Positions 8,742 to 17,867 of a stretch of 64,000 nucleotides of DNA are shown here, piece after piece. Positions within the stretch are counted from its first letter, which is position 1. The number at the start of each line of letters is the position of its first letter. The notes below the pieces were generated by a model. It made no database searches, was not told the origin of the DNA, and saw only the letters and a program-made list of their open reading frames with translations. Where the stretch lies: positions 124,001-188,000 of the forward strand of contig NZ_JABUZA010000003.1 of assembly GCF_014897985.1 (NCBI RefSeq), given 5' to 3'. Both the position numbers and the translations under genes were made by a program. This DNA comes from Halomonas colorata. Lineage in GTDB: Bacteria; Pseudomonadota; Gammaproteobacteria; Pseudomonadales; Halomonadaceae.

Positions 8742-10280
8742 TTAGGACTCGCTATCAATATCGAGTGTGGTTTTTTCCGTGATTAGCGTACGCTCGCGCG
8801 GGTCGCGTTCGGCATTGGCAACGCGTGCCGACTCGCCCTGAATAACGCGCTCATGCAGCATGGGAATCGCTGCATCGGTGCGCAAAATAGCCGCTTCTAC
8901 ATCGATAATAGCCTGGCGTCGCGCATCCCCTGTGGGTAGCTCGGAGGCAGTTGCTAGCGCTTCATCCACAGCAGAGTCGCATAGCTGAGCGATATTAAAC
9001 GAGCCTGCGCAGGCGAAGTCGCTAAACATATAGGCAACCGGGTCGCCAGAGTCGAGTACCGTCGCTCGGGAGAGAATAAACGCATCGAATTCACCTGCCA
9101 GCGCATCAGCTTCAATATGAGCGTACTCACGCACTTCCTGGCTAACGTTAAAGCCCGCGCGGGTTAGCTGCTGTTCGAGTAGAACGGCGACTTCGGGAAG
9201 CTCAGCGCGGTCGGTAAAGGTGGCTAGGGTGATCTCAGCACCGTTCGGCTCGGCGGGCGCGGCGCGATTCTCGATCGGTTGGCGGATGCCGTTTGCCCAG
9301 GCAAGTGCCGGGCCAAGCAAGCCCTCGGCAATATCGGCACGACCTTCGTAGACGGTGTTTACAATTGACGGGCGGTCAATCGCTTCACGAATCGCTGCGC
9401 GCAGGGCTGGGTCGGCCAGCGGGCCAGTCTGAGTATTGAGGTACAGCGTATTGGTGCGCGGCATTGGCACTTCGTGTACACGCTCAGGATCAAGAAGGGC
9501 GACTTGGGAGACTGGAATGGCCTCAACCACATCAGCCACACCGGTTCTTAAGGAGGCTGCTCGTGCGGTACCATCGGGCACATAGTCGGCATCAATACCG
9601 GCCACCGCCGCAGGTTCGCCCCAGTAATCGTCAAAGCGGTCAAGCTTGGCGCTGGTGGTGCCGTTGATCTCTGTTAAGACGAACGGGCCGGTGCCCGCTT
9701 CGATAGGGTTGACCCGACCATCATCGCCATACGCCTTGGCGGCTAAAATCGCCAGCTGCGGGCTGGAAAGGCGGTTAGGGATCAGCGGGTCGTCTTTTTC
9801 TGTACGCACAATCACCGCGTTATCGCCATCGGCTTCGATGGTCATATTGACCCCATCTAGAATACGCGGCTTGGGCGTTGCCTGAGTTGCCGCCTTGAGA
9901 GAGTTCACCACGTCTCCCGCCGTTAGCGCTGTACCATCATGGAACACGACGCCATCGCGAATCACAAACCGCCAGGTTTTCGAATCAAGCTGTTCCCACT
10001 CGGTCGCCAGAAACGGCTGAGGGTCGCTGTTGGCATCGAGTCGAATCAAGGTTTCAGCATTGCTCCATCGCGAAAGCTTGAAGGCATCGTCAGACAGCGG
10101 CGTTAACCCAGAGCGCGGTGGCTGAAGCATGGCCACGTTAATACGCGTGCCAACTTCGGATGAGTTGGTGTCGCGCTGTTCTTCAAAACAACCGGCAAGC
10201 AGCAACGGGGCAGCTAGGGCAATTGGAAGAGAAAGGCGCAGGGAGAGGCGTGGGGAATGGCGTCGTGGGTGGCGGAACAT
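8742..10280 (-). CDS. ABC transporter substrate-binding lipoprotein (family 5, peptide/nickel type)
   Basis: A 512-residue extracytoplasmic binding protein of the SBP_bac_5 (DppA/OppA/NikA) family. A signal peptide runs from MFRHPRRHSPRL through a hydrophobic core to a lipobox LLAGC near residue 30, so the mature protein should be a lipid-anchored periplasmic receptor. The family core WRFVIRDGVVFHDGTALTA is present near residue 110. The ATG at 10280 is preceded by AGGAG; the open frame continues upstream without signal-peptide logic. No short motif distinguishes peptide, opine-metallophore and nickel binding in this family, so substrate is open; the regulatory context points to zinc. Confidence 0.9.
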   Translation of the reverse strand: MFRHPRRHSPRLSLRLSLPIALAAPLLLAGCFEEQRDTNSSEVGTRINVAMLQPPRSGLTPLSDDAFKLSRWSNAETLIRLDANSDPQPFLATEWEQLDSKTWRFVIRDGVVFHDGTALTAGDVVNSLKAATQATPKPRILDGVNMTIEADGDNAVIVRTEKDDPLIPNRLSSPQLAILAAKAYGDDGRVNPIEAGTGPFVLTEINGTTSAKLDRFDDYWGEPAAVAGIDADYVPDGTARAASLRTGVADVVEAIPVSQVALLDPERVHEVPMPRTNTLYLNTQTGPLADPALRAAIREAIDRPSIVNTVYEGRADIAEGLLGPALAWANGIRQPIENRAAPAEPNGAEITLATFTDRAELPEVAVLLEQQLTRAGFNVSQEVREYAHIEADALAGEFDAFILSRATVLDSGDPVAYMFSDFACAGSFNIAQLCDSAVDEALATASELPTGDARRQAIIDVEAAILRTDAAIPMLHERVIQGESARVANAERDPRERTLITEKTTLDIDSES

Positions 10281-10402
10281 CGAAAAATCTCCTAGGGGAA
10301 AGTGATTAACAGGCAAGCGATTGCCCAGGCGCGGTAGGACAATACCTAAGCGCTTCACTGGGCGAAGGGGGTGAAAAGTGCCTGGCGGTTGATCGTGAAC
10401 GT

Positions 10403-11314
10403 TTATAAAAGCGTGTCTACCTCAGCGGCGTTGCAGTCCGGATAAGCACAGGTAGGCAGTTGGGAGACGGCGTTAATTAAATCCCGCGTGACCGTATGGC
10501 GAGGGTTACGCCATAGCTCAGCAGTGGGGCGGTCTTCGACGATATTGCCGTTATCCATCACCAGCGTGCGCTGGCATAGCTTGGCGACCACTGATAAGTC
10601 ATGCGACACCATCAAAAGCCCGGTGCCATTCTCATCACACAGCTTTCTGAGTACGTTGATTACCTGGGTGCGAACCGGCAAGTCGAGACCGCTGAGCGGC
10701 TCATCGGCCAATAAATAGCGCGGGCGGGTGGCAATGGCACGCGCAATAGCCACCCGCTGTGCCTGGCCGCCGGAAAGCTCATGAGGCTTGCGATCCAAAA
10801 AACACGCATCCAGGCCAACGTTCTCTAACGCTTCGCAAGCCCGCTCAACCGGGTCGCAATCTACCTTGAGGCGAATCAGCGGCTCGGCGACCAGGGCGCG
10901 AACGCTCATTCGTGGGTCCAGCGAGGAAGCCGGGTCCTGAGGGATGTACTGAACCGCTTGGCGGTACCAGCGGAGCTTGGCTGTCGAAGCAGGGCGCACA
11001 TCTTTCTGTTCACAGGTAATCGAGCCGCTATCCGGCGCTTCAATCGCTAAAAGCGAGCGCAACAGGGTAGTTTTACCCGAGCCTGATAAGCCCACTAACC
11101 CCACGCGTTCGCCAGGATAAAGCGTGAGATCAATATCGTTCATTACCTGCTTGCGCTCGCCTGCACGCCAAAACACCTCGCGGGGTAGCGAGACGCTCTT
11201 GTTGAGTCCGCGTGCCGAGAGGAAAGCGGCTTTTCCGCTCACCACTGCCAGGCTATTAGAAATGGGTCGGCCATTAAAAACGGATCGGCTATTAAAGGGG
11301 ATCGCGCGCTGCAT
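10403..11314 (-). CDS. ABC transporter ATP-binding protein (DppF/OppF-like)
   Basis: A 303-residue nucleotide-binding subunit. Walker A GLSGSGKTT, Q-loop QYIPQDPASSLDP, signature LSGGQAQR, Walker B YLLADEP and the switch histidine in MVSHD are all visible. The first 25 residues include a degenerate six-residue repeat, encoded by two imperfect 18-bp direct repeats just after the start codon, which suggests recent duplication. Its ATG immediately follows the TAG of the upstream ATPase gene. With its neighbour it supplies the paired ATPases for the fused permease. Confidence 0.88.
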   Translation of the reverse strand: MQRAIPFNSRSVFNGRPISNSLAVVSGKAAFLSARGLNKSVSLPREVFWRAGERKQVMNDIDLTLYPGERVGLVGLSGSGKTTLLRSLLAIEAPDSGSITCEQKDVRPASTAKLRWYRQAVQYIPQDPASSLDPRMSVRALVAEPLIRLKVDCDPVERACEALENVGLDACFLDRKPHELSGGQAQRVAIARAIATRPRYLLADEPLSGLDLPVRTQVINVLRKLCDENGTGLLMVSHDLSVVAKLCQRTLVMDNGNIVEDRPTAELWRNPRHTVTRDLINAVSQLPTCAYPDCNAAEVDTLL

Positions 11315-12154
11315 CTAGGCACTCTTTAGGTAGTCAACGGGCATTGGCTCGGCAGCATTGGTTAGTTCTGTGGGCTGTACGCTGTGTGCGGCAGCCACCA
11401 GCTCTTGGGTGAAACGATGCTGGGGAGTAGTAATCAGGGTGTCCAGCGCGCCGCTTTCAATCATCACGCCACGTTCAATAATCACGGCCCGCTGGCAGAG
11501 CTGCGCTGCCGCGTGAAGGTCGTGGGTAATAAACAGCAACGCGGTGTTCGAGGTGCCTGTATGTTCACGCAAGGCGCGTAATACCTGGGCCTGAGTGACC
11601 ACGTCCAACGCGGTGGTGGGCTCATCAGCGACCATCAAGGCGGTTTTACAGGCCATCGCCAGCGCAATGCAGACACGCTGGCGTTGCCCGCCGGAAAGCT
11701 CCGCCGGAGTTCGCCTTATCAATCGTTGGCAATCATCCAGGACCATGGCTTCAAGTAGAGCCATGGCAGCCTGGTCGGCGGCCTTGCGTGATAAACCATG
11801 GTGGCGCGAAAACGGCTCGCGTAGCTGAGAGCCTACCGTGACCAGGGGATTGAGCGCCGCGAGAGAATCTTGAAAGACCATCGACACCCGGGCATCGTTT
11901 CGGCGTCGTGCGGCGGGCGTTCGAATGACTTCGCGTCCCTGAATACGAATGCTGCCTTGCACCTGGGCATTGGGGGGTAAAAGCCCCAGCACCGCTTTAG
12001 CGGTGAACGATTTACCCGACCCGGACGCGCCTAGCAGGCAAACGCGCTCGTCAGGCAGCACGTCGAAAGAAAGGCCGTCGACAACCGTTTGTCGGCCGAT
12101 TTTTATGCGCAGGTCACGCACGGATAAAACAGGATCGCTGCACATTGATAACAT
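11315..12154 (-). CDS. ABC transporter ATP-binding protein (DppD/OppD-like)
   Basis: A 279-residue nucleotide-binding subunit and first gene of the operon. Visible are Walker A GASGSGKS, Q-loop MVFQDSLAALNP, signature LSGGQRQR, Walker B LMVADEP and switch ITHD. The ATG at 12154 is followed in frame by a second ATG at 12145, and neither has a strong ribosome site. The next gene starts directly after its stop codon. A near-consensus Zur palindrome lies 31-45 bp upstream of the start, in the promoter region. Confidence 0.88.
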   Translation of the reverse strand: MLSMCSDPVLSVRDLRIKIGRQTVVDGLSFDVLPDERVCLLGASGSGKSFTAKAVLGLLPPNAQVQGSIRIQGREVIRTPAARRRNDARVSMVFQDSLAALNPLVTVGSQLREPFSRHHGLSRKAADQAAMALLEAMVLDDCQRLIRRTPAELSGGQRQRVCIALAMACKTALMVADEPTTALDVVTQAQVLRALREHTGTSNTALLFITHDLHAAAQLCQRAVIIERGVMIESGALDTLITTPQHRFTQELVAAAHSVQPTELTNAAEPMPVDYLKSA

Positions 12155-12184
12155 CGCTTACGGCGCCACTAAATCGTTAATAAT

Positions 12185-12199
12185 CGTTATGATATAACG
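12185..12199 (-). promoter_or_regulatory. Zur-like zinc-responsive operator
   Basis: CGTTATGATATAACG is a perfect 6+6 inverted repeat with a 3-nt spacer. Its 13-bp core differs from the proteobacterial Zur consensus GTTATANTATAAC at one position. On the minus strand it overlaps a possible promoter (TTGCCG, 18 nt, TATCAT), a position suited to repression of the ABC operon under zinc sufficiency. Confidence 0.65.
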
Positions 12200-12282
12200 T
12201 TTTTTGGCGGGGCGGCAATATGCACGTAAGCAAAACGAACAGCGACATAAAAGGGGAATTAACGCGCGGCAATCAACAGGCA

Positions 12283-12310
12283 TAAAAAAAGCGCTGAAAA
12301 ATCAGCGCTT
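12283..12310 (-). terminator. Intrinsic terminator after cstA
   Basis: On the minus strand AAGCGCTGA and TCAGCGCTT form a perfect 9-bp stem with a 4-nt loop, followed by seven T. It lies 43 nt past the cstA stop. Confidence 0.9.
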
Positions 12311-12352
12311 AATTAATTCCTTGGCAGTGTCTACTGTCAGGTGGAGGACGCC

Positions 12353-13819
12353 TTATTTAGACGAAAAAGCTAACACTTCGTCATCGGTAAAGTTAGCGGC
12401 AGCCTCATCAACTTTAAAGGTCGCACGGCTTAAGCGGCGTACGCGTTTCATAAACAGCGCAATACACACCAGCGTGCCGAGTGCAGCGGCGGCGTAGCTC
12501 CACTGAAGCGGAAGCCCAAATCCAATCGGCGCGTAGGCGATATAGGTAAAGGTGGCCATGGTCATAAACACCGCGGGAATCGATGTGATCAGGTAAGGCT
12601 TACGCGAAAGCACTAGATACATTGTCGCGACCCATAGCGCAATCACGGCTGTAGTCTGGTTCGCCCAGGAGAAGTAGCGCCACAGCAGGGTGAAGTCCAT
12701 ATGGGTCAGAATGTACGACATCGCAAATAGCGGAAGGGCAATTAACAGACGCTTAATAATCGGGCGTTGGTCAATTTTCAGATAGTCGGCAATAATCATG
12801 CGTGCGCTACGAAATGCGGTGTCGCCCGAGGTGATCGGTAGCACGATAACACCCAATACTGCCAGTGTACCGCCGACAGCGCCCAGCATGGTGGTGGCAA
12901 CTTCGTTAACCACGGCAGCAGGGCCGCCAGCTGCCAGCACCGCAGAAAGGTTTTGGTCACCATGGAACAGGCTCATCGCGGCCGCGGCCCAGATCATGGC
13001 GATAACGCCTTCGGTGATCATCATGCCGTAAAAGATTTTGCGCCCGTTAGTTTCGTTCTCAGTGGTGCGCGAAATAATCGGTGTTTGCGTGGCGTGAAAA
13101 CCCGAAAGCGCACCGCAGGAAATGGTCAAGAACAGCAGTGGGAAGATAGGGGCGCCTTCCGGATGCATATTCTGGAACGAAAGCTCAGGAATCGGGGCGC
13201 CGGTAACCACCAGACCAATGCCGATACCGGCAGCGCTGAACAGCAACAGCGCCCCGAAATAGGGGTAGATGCGGCCAATCACTTTATCAATAGGCAGCAG
13301 CGTGGCAATCAAGTAGTAGGCAAAAATCGCCAGAATAATCAGAGTAAGGGAGATCGGCGTCATGTTGTTTAACAGCGCTGCCGGCGAGGTAACAAACACT
13401 GTACCCACCAACAGCAGCAGCAAAATGGCAAAACCGTTCACCACATGCTTCATGGCCTTACCCAAAAACTTACCGGCTAATTGGGGCAAGTGAGCGCCGT
13501 GGTTACGAATCGAGATCATACCGGTCAGGTAGTCGTGCACCGCGCCTGCAAAAATGCAGCCGATCACGATCCACACAAACGCTATCGGACCATACAGAGC
13601 ACCCAGGATTGGCCCGAAGATAGGCCCGACACCTGCAATATTAAGTAATTGAATTAATGAGTTACGCGTGGTGTTCATCGGTACGTAATCGATGTTATCC
13701 CGCATGCTAAACGCGGGTGTCTGACGCTTTCTATTAGTTACAAAAACGCGTTCGACAAATTTGCCATACGTAAAATAGCCCACGATCAGCAGCAGGATCG
13801 ATACAATAAATGTAATCAT
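12353..13819 (-). CDS. CstA-family pyruvate/peptide transporter, short form
   Basis: A 488-residue multi-pass membrane protein with roughly a dozen hydrophobic segments and the CstA family segments MNTTRNSLIQLLNIAGVGPI near residue 48, GAVHDYLTGM near 92 and GFHATQTPIISR near 240. CstA-family members take up pyruvate (CstA/YjiY) or have been linked to peptide use during carbon starvation. Canonical E. coli CstA is about 700 residues, so this belongs to the shorter branch and the substrate is uncertain. It stands alone with a terminator downstream. Confidence 0.85.
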   Translation of the reverse strand: MITFIVSILLLIVGYFTYGKFVERVFVTNRKRQTPAFSMRDNIDYVPMNTTRNSLIQLLNIAGVGPIFGPILGALYGPIAFVWIVIGCIFAGAVHDYLTGMISIRNHGAHLPQLAGKFLGKAMKHVVNGFAILLLLLVGTVFVTSPAALLNNMTPISLTLIILAIFAYYLIATLLPIDKVIGRIYPYFGALLLFSAAGIGIGLVVTGAPIPELSFQNMHPEGAPIFPLLFLTISCGALSGFHATQTPIISRTTENETNGRKIFYGMMITEGVIAMIWAAAAMSLFHGDQNLSAVLAAGGPAAVVNEVATTMLGAVGGTLAVLGVIVLPITSGDTAFRSARMIIADYLKIDQRPIIKRLLIALPLFAMSYILTHMDFTLLWRYFSWANQTTAVIALWVATMYLVLSRKPYLITSIPAVFMTMATFTYIAYAPIGFGLPLQWSYAAAALGTLVCIALFMKRVRRLSRATFKVDEAAANFTDDEVLAFSSK

Positions 13820-13973
13820 TTAGGGCACCAAAGTGGTCAGAAGGATGGAGTTAACGTGACAGGTAGGTTCTGGCATACGCTGGCAGAGCCTTATTTAGCC
13901 TTGCAGAATGTACAGAGTCATAAACCGATGCGCTGCTAGACTTTAGTGGGCTATAAGTACCCTATCGTTAATC

Positions 13974-14004
13974 CAAAAAAACGAGCAGCCCATTGGCTGC
14001 CCGC
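13974..14004 (-). terminator. Probable terminator downstream of sodC
   Basis: On the minus strand GGCAGCC and GGGCTGC arms around a short loop are followed by TCG and a run of seven T. It is about 80 nt past the sodC stop. Confidence 0.65.
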
Positions 14005-14083
14005 TGATACACCACTTAATGACGCCGCTATTGATCAAGCGCTATGACAGAACCCTCAGGATTCTACTATTACGACTCAACTA

Positions 14084-14617
14084 TTATGACTCCACGACGC
14101 CACAGGCCATACGACCGCCGCCACCGCCCAGGTGGGGCTCGTCGGAATAGGTGTCGCCACCTTCATGAATCATTAACGCCCGGCCCGGCATGTCTTCCAT
14201 GCTCAAACGCGGCGCGAGGACGGGTAGGTTAGCTTCGCCATCTTCATTTACGGTTAAGACGGGTAAATCACCCAGGTGACCGTCGCCATAAGGGCCTTGG
14301 TGCGTGCCGGTTTCTTCCGGATCATAGTGGCCACCGGCTGCTTGTGCCGCGGTCATTTCGCCTTCATCGTTTTCAGCCGGTTCACAGCTGGCATTCTGGT
14401 GAACGTGAAAACCATAGACACCGGGTTCCAGGCCACTTAGCGAGGGTGTGAGCAGTAAGCCATGGTCGGTGGTTTCCAGCGATACGCTACCGATTGACTC
14501 TTCAACGCCATCGGTGCTCACCTTGTGCATATCGACCTCAAGGGTCTCATTGGCATGAGCCGCTGATGCCAGCAGTAATGAAGCCGCGATACCGGTTAGT
14601 GTGGTTGCAAGACGCAT
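14084..14617 (-). CDS. sodC: Periplasmic Cu/Zn superoxide dismutase
   Basis: A 177-residue exported enzyme converting superoxide to peroxide and oxygen. A signal peptide (MRLATTLTG to AAHA, about 22 residues) precedes the mature protein. Metal-site segments are GFHVHQNASCEP, GGHYDPEETGTHQGPYGDGH (His and Asp ligands of the copper and zinc sites) and ALMIHEGGDTYSDEP. A conserved Cys in ASCEP and another near the C-terminus (RMACGVV) would form the intrasubunit disulfide. The ATG at 14617 has AAGGAG upstream. Single-gene unit. Confidence 0.95.
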   Translation of the reverse strand: MRLATTLTGIAASLLLASAAHANETLEVDMHKVSTDGVEESIGSVSLETTDHGLLLTPSLSGLEPGVYGFHVHQNASCEPAENDEGEMTAAQAAGGHYDPEETGTHQGPYGDGHLGDLPVLTVNEDGEANLPVLAPRLSMEDMPGRALMIHEGGDTYSDEPHLGGGGGRMACGVVES

Positions 14618-14811
14618 GTGCACTTCTCCTTTCCTGTTCCATGGAAACGCTATGTAAGCGCTGTTATTCAAGGTAGCTGTCTCAAAGCGAGTCCGCCAAT
14701 CCCGCTTTTGATAAACTGCCCTGCCGATTGGCTGGATAATAAGCGGGCAGTTGATGACATCTGTCGGCCAAGCCGCGACAATAGCGGCTCGTTTTTGCCC
14801 CAGGACGCGCT

Positions 14812-15585
14812 ATGTTGCCCCTCAGAATCCTCTACCAGGATGAGCACCTTGTTGTGGTGCATAAGCCCTCCGGGCTTTTGGTACACCGCTCGGCGCTGGC
14901 GCGTGGGGAAACCCAGTTTTTACTACAGCAGCTGCGCGACCAGTTAGGGCAGCGCGTTTATCCTGTGCACCGGTTGGATAGACCCACGTCAGGCGCCATT
15001 GTGTTTGCGCTGTCTTCAACCGTTGCAGGGCTTTTAAGCGAAGCGTTTAGTGAACGGCATGTCGAGAAGGGCTACCTGGCGGTCGTGCGCGGCAAGGCGC
15101 CCGAGCAGGACCGGCTGGATTACCCGCTGCGCGAAGAGGACGGCACGCGGCCCAAGGCAGAAATGCCGGCGATGCCCGCCATGACCGATATTCGCCGCCT
15201 GGATAGCGTCGAGCTCCCCGTTCAGGTAGACCGCTATCCGGTTGCGCGCTATTCCCTGGTAGAAGCGAAACCGCTGACCGGGCGGCGGCATCAAATTCGC
15301 CGTCATCTATCGCGGCGCGGCTACCCGATTATTGGCGATGCCAAGCACGGCAAAAGTATCCACAACCGGTTTTTTGCTGAAAAGCTGAGCGCGCCACGGC
15401 TGTTATTGGCCGCCACCTATCTGGCGTTTGACCATCCGGTGCTGGCCAATCGGATACAGGTGAGCTGTGCACTCGATGACACTATGACCACCTTGTTTCA
15501 TCATTTGGGTTGGGCGGGGCACCTGCCGCTGGATAGCGTTCGTACGCCGCCGCTAAGCGCGCCATCAGCCTTACCAATGCCTTAA
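14812..15585 (+). CDS. truC: tRNA pseudouridine(65) synthase
   Basis: A 257-residue RluA-family enzyme isomerising uridine 65 in tRNA. The catalytic Asp is in HRLDRPTSG near residue 48. KPSGLLVHRS precedes it, and TGRRHQIRRHLSRRGYPIIGDAKHGK forms the family core near residues 160-185. It has no N-terminal S4 domain, as expected for TruC. The ATG at 14812 gives the usual N-terminus. It is followed 15 bases later by tcdA, another tRNA-modification gene, and the pair is probably co-transcribed. Confidence 0.9.
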   Translation: MLPLRILYQDEHLVVVHKPSGLLVHRSALARGETQFLLQQLRDQLGQRVYPVHRLDRPTSGAIVFALSSTVAGLLSEAFSERHVEKGYLAVVRGKAPEQDRLDYPLREEDGTRPKAEMPAMPAMTDIRRLDSVELPVQVDRYPVARYSLVEAKPLTGRRHQIRRHLSRRGYPIIGDAKHGKSIHNRFFAEKLSAPRLLLAATYLAFDHPVLANRIQVSCALDDTMTTLFHHLGWAGHLPLDSVRTPPLSAPSALPMP

Positions 15586-15600
15586 AAGATTGAGTTTGCT

Positions 15601-16524
15601 ATGTCTTCTACGCCTCCGGTTAATTCCGCTGCAACACCAGGTGTTGACCCGGCCTCTGCCGGTTCAACCGCTATTAGCTCAGTTGCGAACGACTCTGTCT
15701 CTGGAAGCCCAGCTTCGCAGGATTATGAATTTCGCTTTGGCGGCATTCGGCGCCTTTATGGGCAGCGCGCGGCCACCGCGTTTCGTCATGCTCATGTAGT
15801 GGTGGTCGGTGTCGGCGGGGTAGGTAGCTGGGCAGTTGAGTCGCTGGCGCGCTCGGGTATCGGCAAGCTCACGTTGATTGATCTGGACGATGTGTGTGTG
15901 TCCAACGTTAACCGCCAGCTGCACGCTCTGGACGGCACTATCGGCCAACCCAAGGTAGACGTGCTGGCCGAACGCTGCCGCCTGATCGCGCCGGAAATCG
16001 ACATCGTCGCCGACACGGCGTTTGTCACGCCCACTAACCTGGCCGAGCGCATTCCCGATGACGCCGATCATGTGGTGGACGCCATCGACAGCGTTATCGC
16101 CAAGGCCGCGCTGATTGCCTGGTGCAAGCGGCGCAAGATCCCGATTACCGTGACCGGTGCCGCCGGTGGTCAGACCGACCCTACGCGTATTCAGGTGGCC
16201 GATTTAACCCGTACCGAACACGACCCGCTGTTATCCAAAGTGCGCTCGCGCCTGCGCCGGGATTACAACTTCTCGCGTAATCCCAAGCGGCGCTTCTCGG
16301 TCGAGTGCGTCTACTCCGATGAGCAGCTGGTGTATCCCGGCAGCGACGGTGAAGTGTGCCTGCAAAAGCCCGGCAGCGGCAATGCCACCCGCCTGGACTG
16401 CGCCTCGGGCTTCGGCGCGGCTACCTTCGTCACCGGCACGTTTGGCTTTGTAGCGGCCTCCAAAGTGCTCGAACGCCTGGCCAAAAAAGCCAATCAGCCA
16501 GCCACTCAAAAGGAAAGCCAATGA
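15601..16524 (+). CDS. tcdA: tRNA threonylcarbamoyladenosine dehydratase
   Basis: A 307-residue E1-like ATP-dependent enzyme that cyclises t6A37 of tRNA to ct6A. The Rossmann ATP site VVGVGGVGSWAVESLARSG is near residue 65, followed by DLDDVCVSNVNRQ and the C-terminal CASGFGAATFVTGTFGFVA. Compared with E. coli TcdA there is an extra Ser/Pro/Ala-rich N-terminal stretch of about 35 residues; the true start could be internal, although no better-placed ATG is obvious. Its stop overlaps the next start by 4 bases (ATGA). Confidence 0.92.
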   Translation: MSSTPPVNSAATPGVDPASAGSTAISSVANDSVSGSPASQDYEFRFGGIRRLYGQRAATAFRHAHVVVVGVGGVGSWAVESLARSGIGKLTLIDLDDVCVSNVNRQLHALDGTIGQPKVDVLAERCRLIAPEIDIVADTAFVTPTNLAERIPDDADHVVDAIDSVIAKAALIAWCKRRKIPITVTGAAGGQTDPTRIQVADLTRTEHDPLLSKVRSRLRRDYNFSRNPKRRFSVECVYSDEQLVYPGSDGEVCLQKPGSGNATRLDCASGFGAATFVTGTFGFVAASKVLERLAKKANQPATQKESQ

Positions 16525-16739
16525 CCGCCCCCATTCCCGGTATTTATCGCCACTATAAAGGCGCACTTTACGAAGTGCTCGGCACCGCCCAGCACAGCGA
16601 AACCGAAGAACCGCTAGTGGTCTACCGCGCCCTTTATGGGGAGTACGGGCTGTGGGTGCGTCCGCTTGAAATGTTTACCGAGACTGTCACTAAAGAAGGC
16701 CACACTCAGCCGCGCTTTGCGCTGGTAAAGGCGTTTTAA
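16521..16739 (+). CDS. DUF1653 family small protein
   Basis: A 72-residue protein, MTAPIPGIYRHYKGALYEVL followed by HSETEEPLVVYRALYGEYGLWVRP. This is the compact DUF1653 fold seen across proteobacteria, for which no role is established. The ATG overlaps the tcdA stop by 4 bases and is preceded by AAGGAAAG, so it is translationally coupled to tcdA. The frame is open well upstream within tcdA, but that part is a shadow. Confidence 0.85.
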   Translation: MTAPIPGIYRHYKGALYEVLGTAQHSETEEPLVVYRALYGEYGLWVRPLEMFTETVTKEGHTQPRFALVKAF

Positions 16740-16870
16740 TCGACGCTTTACTGCAAACATTCGTGCAGCCACCCATAGCCCTTATATTCTTTATACGGCT
16801 ATGGTTATAACCCTGTTGGCCTAAGTGGTAGGCTATTGCACTATCACTTATTGATCCGTCAGGAGACAGC

Positions 16871-17779
16871 ATGAAGACGTTTGCGCGTTCAGCAAGTACG
16901 GGTGAGGGGATGCCTGTGGTGGCAGGCTTTTTTGATCCGCGTACGTTTAGCGTTCAATACATCGTCAGTGACCCTGTTTCGCGAGCATGCGCGATTATCG
17001 ACCCGGTGCTGGATTTCGACGAGAAGTCCGGCGCCACCGCCACCCATCATGCCGACGAACTGCTTGCCTATGTGGCAAAGCACGATCTGAAGGTAGAGTG
17101 GATTCTGGATACCCATCCGCATGCGGATCACTTCTCTGCCGCGCAGTATCTGAAAGACAAAACTGGCGCACCCACCGCGATTGGCGAGCACATTACGAAA
17201 GTACAGGCGCTGTGGAAGGAGATTTACCACTGGCCAGACATGCCCGCTGATGGCCGTCAGTGGGATAGGCTGTTTGCGGCAGGCGATACGTTCAATATTG
17301 GGGAGTTAAGCGCCAAAGTATTGCATTCCCCAGGCCATACGTTGGCCTCAATTACCTATGTAATAGGCGATACGGCGTTTGTGCATGACACTCTGTTTCA
17401 GCCGGATTTCGGCACCGCGCGGGCTGACTTTCCCGGTGGCGATGCCCAGGCGTTATGGAATTCCATCCAGGCGATTCTTGCGCTGCCAGCGGCTACCCGC
17501 CTGTTTACCGGCCACGACTATATGCCGGATGGCCGCGAGCCAAAATGGGAAAGCAGCGTGGCTGAACAGCGGGACACCAATCCGCACTTAGTGGGAAACA
17601 GTGCCGCAGATTACATTGCCCTGCGCGAAACGCGCGATAGCGAGCTGCCCATACCGAAACTGATGCTTCACGCGCTGCAGGTCAACACTCAAGGCGGGCG
17701 CTTGCCAGAGCCCGAAGCCAACGGCAAGCGCTATCTGAAAATCCCCCTGGATGCCTTGAAAGGGGCGAAGTGGGGCTAG
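16871..17779 (+). CDS. Metallo-beta-lactamase-fold hydrolase, persulfide dioxygenase-like
   Basis: A 302-residue protein with the MBL metal motif THPHADH near residue 80, further histidine ligands in LHSPGHT and LFTGHDYMPDG, and the Asp in VHDTLF. The HPHADH form, rather than HxHxDH with a glyoxalase II C-terminus, resembles the ETHE1/Blh (BigR-regulated) group of sulfur dioxygenases, which oxidise glutathione persulfide. No rhodanese or BigR gene is adjacent, so a glyoxalase-like role is also possible. The ATG at 16871 follows AGGAGACAGC. It stands between the tcdA unit and the helicase. Confidence 0.8.
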   Translation: MKTFARSASTGEGMPVVAGFFDPRTFSVQYIVSDPVSRACAIIDPVLDFDEKSGATATHHADELLAYVAKHDLKVEWILDTHPHADHFSAAQYLKDKTGAPTAIGEHITKVQALWKEIYHWPDMPADGRQWDRLFAAGDTFNIGELSAKVLHSPGHTLASITYVIGDTAFVHDTLFQPDFGTARADFPGGDAQALWNSIQAILALPAATRLFTGHDYMPDGREPKWESSVAEQRDTNPHLVGNSAADYIALRETRDSELPIPKLMLHALQVNTQGGRLPEPEANGKRYLKIPLDALKGAKWG

Positions 17780-17867
17780 CGTTACTGTCGTACGTCTTTG
17801 ATTGGTGAAAACGTCCTGAAACCGGTAGCGTGTTAGCTCAGGACGTAACCCCACTTTAGGACGGCGC

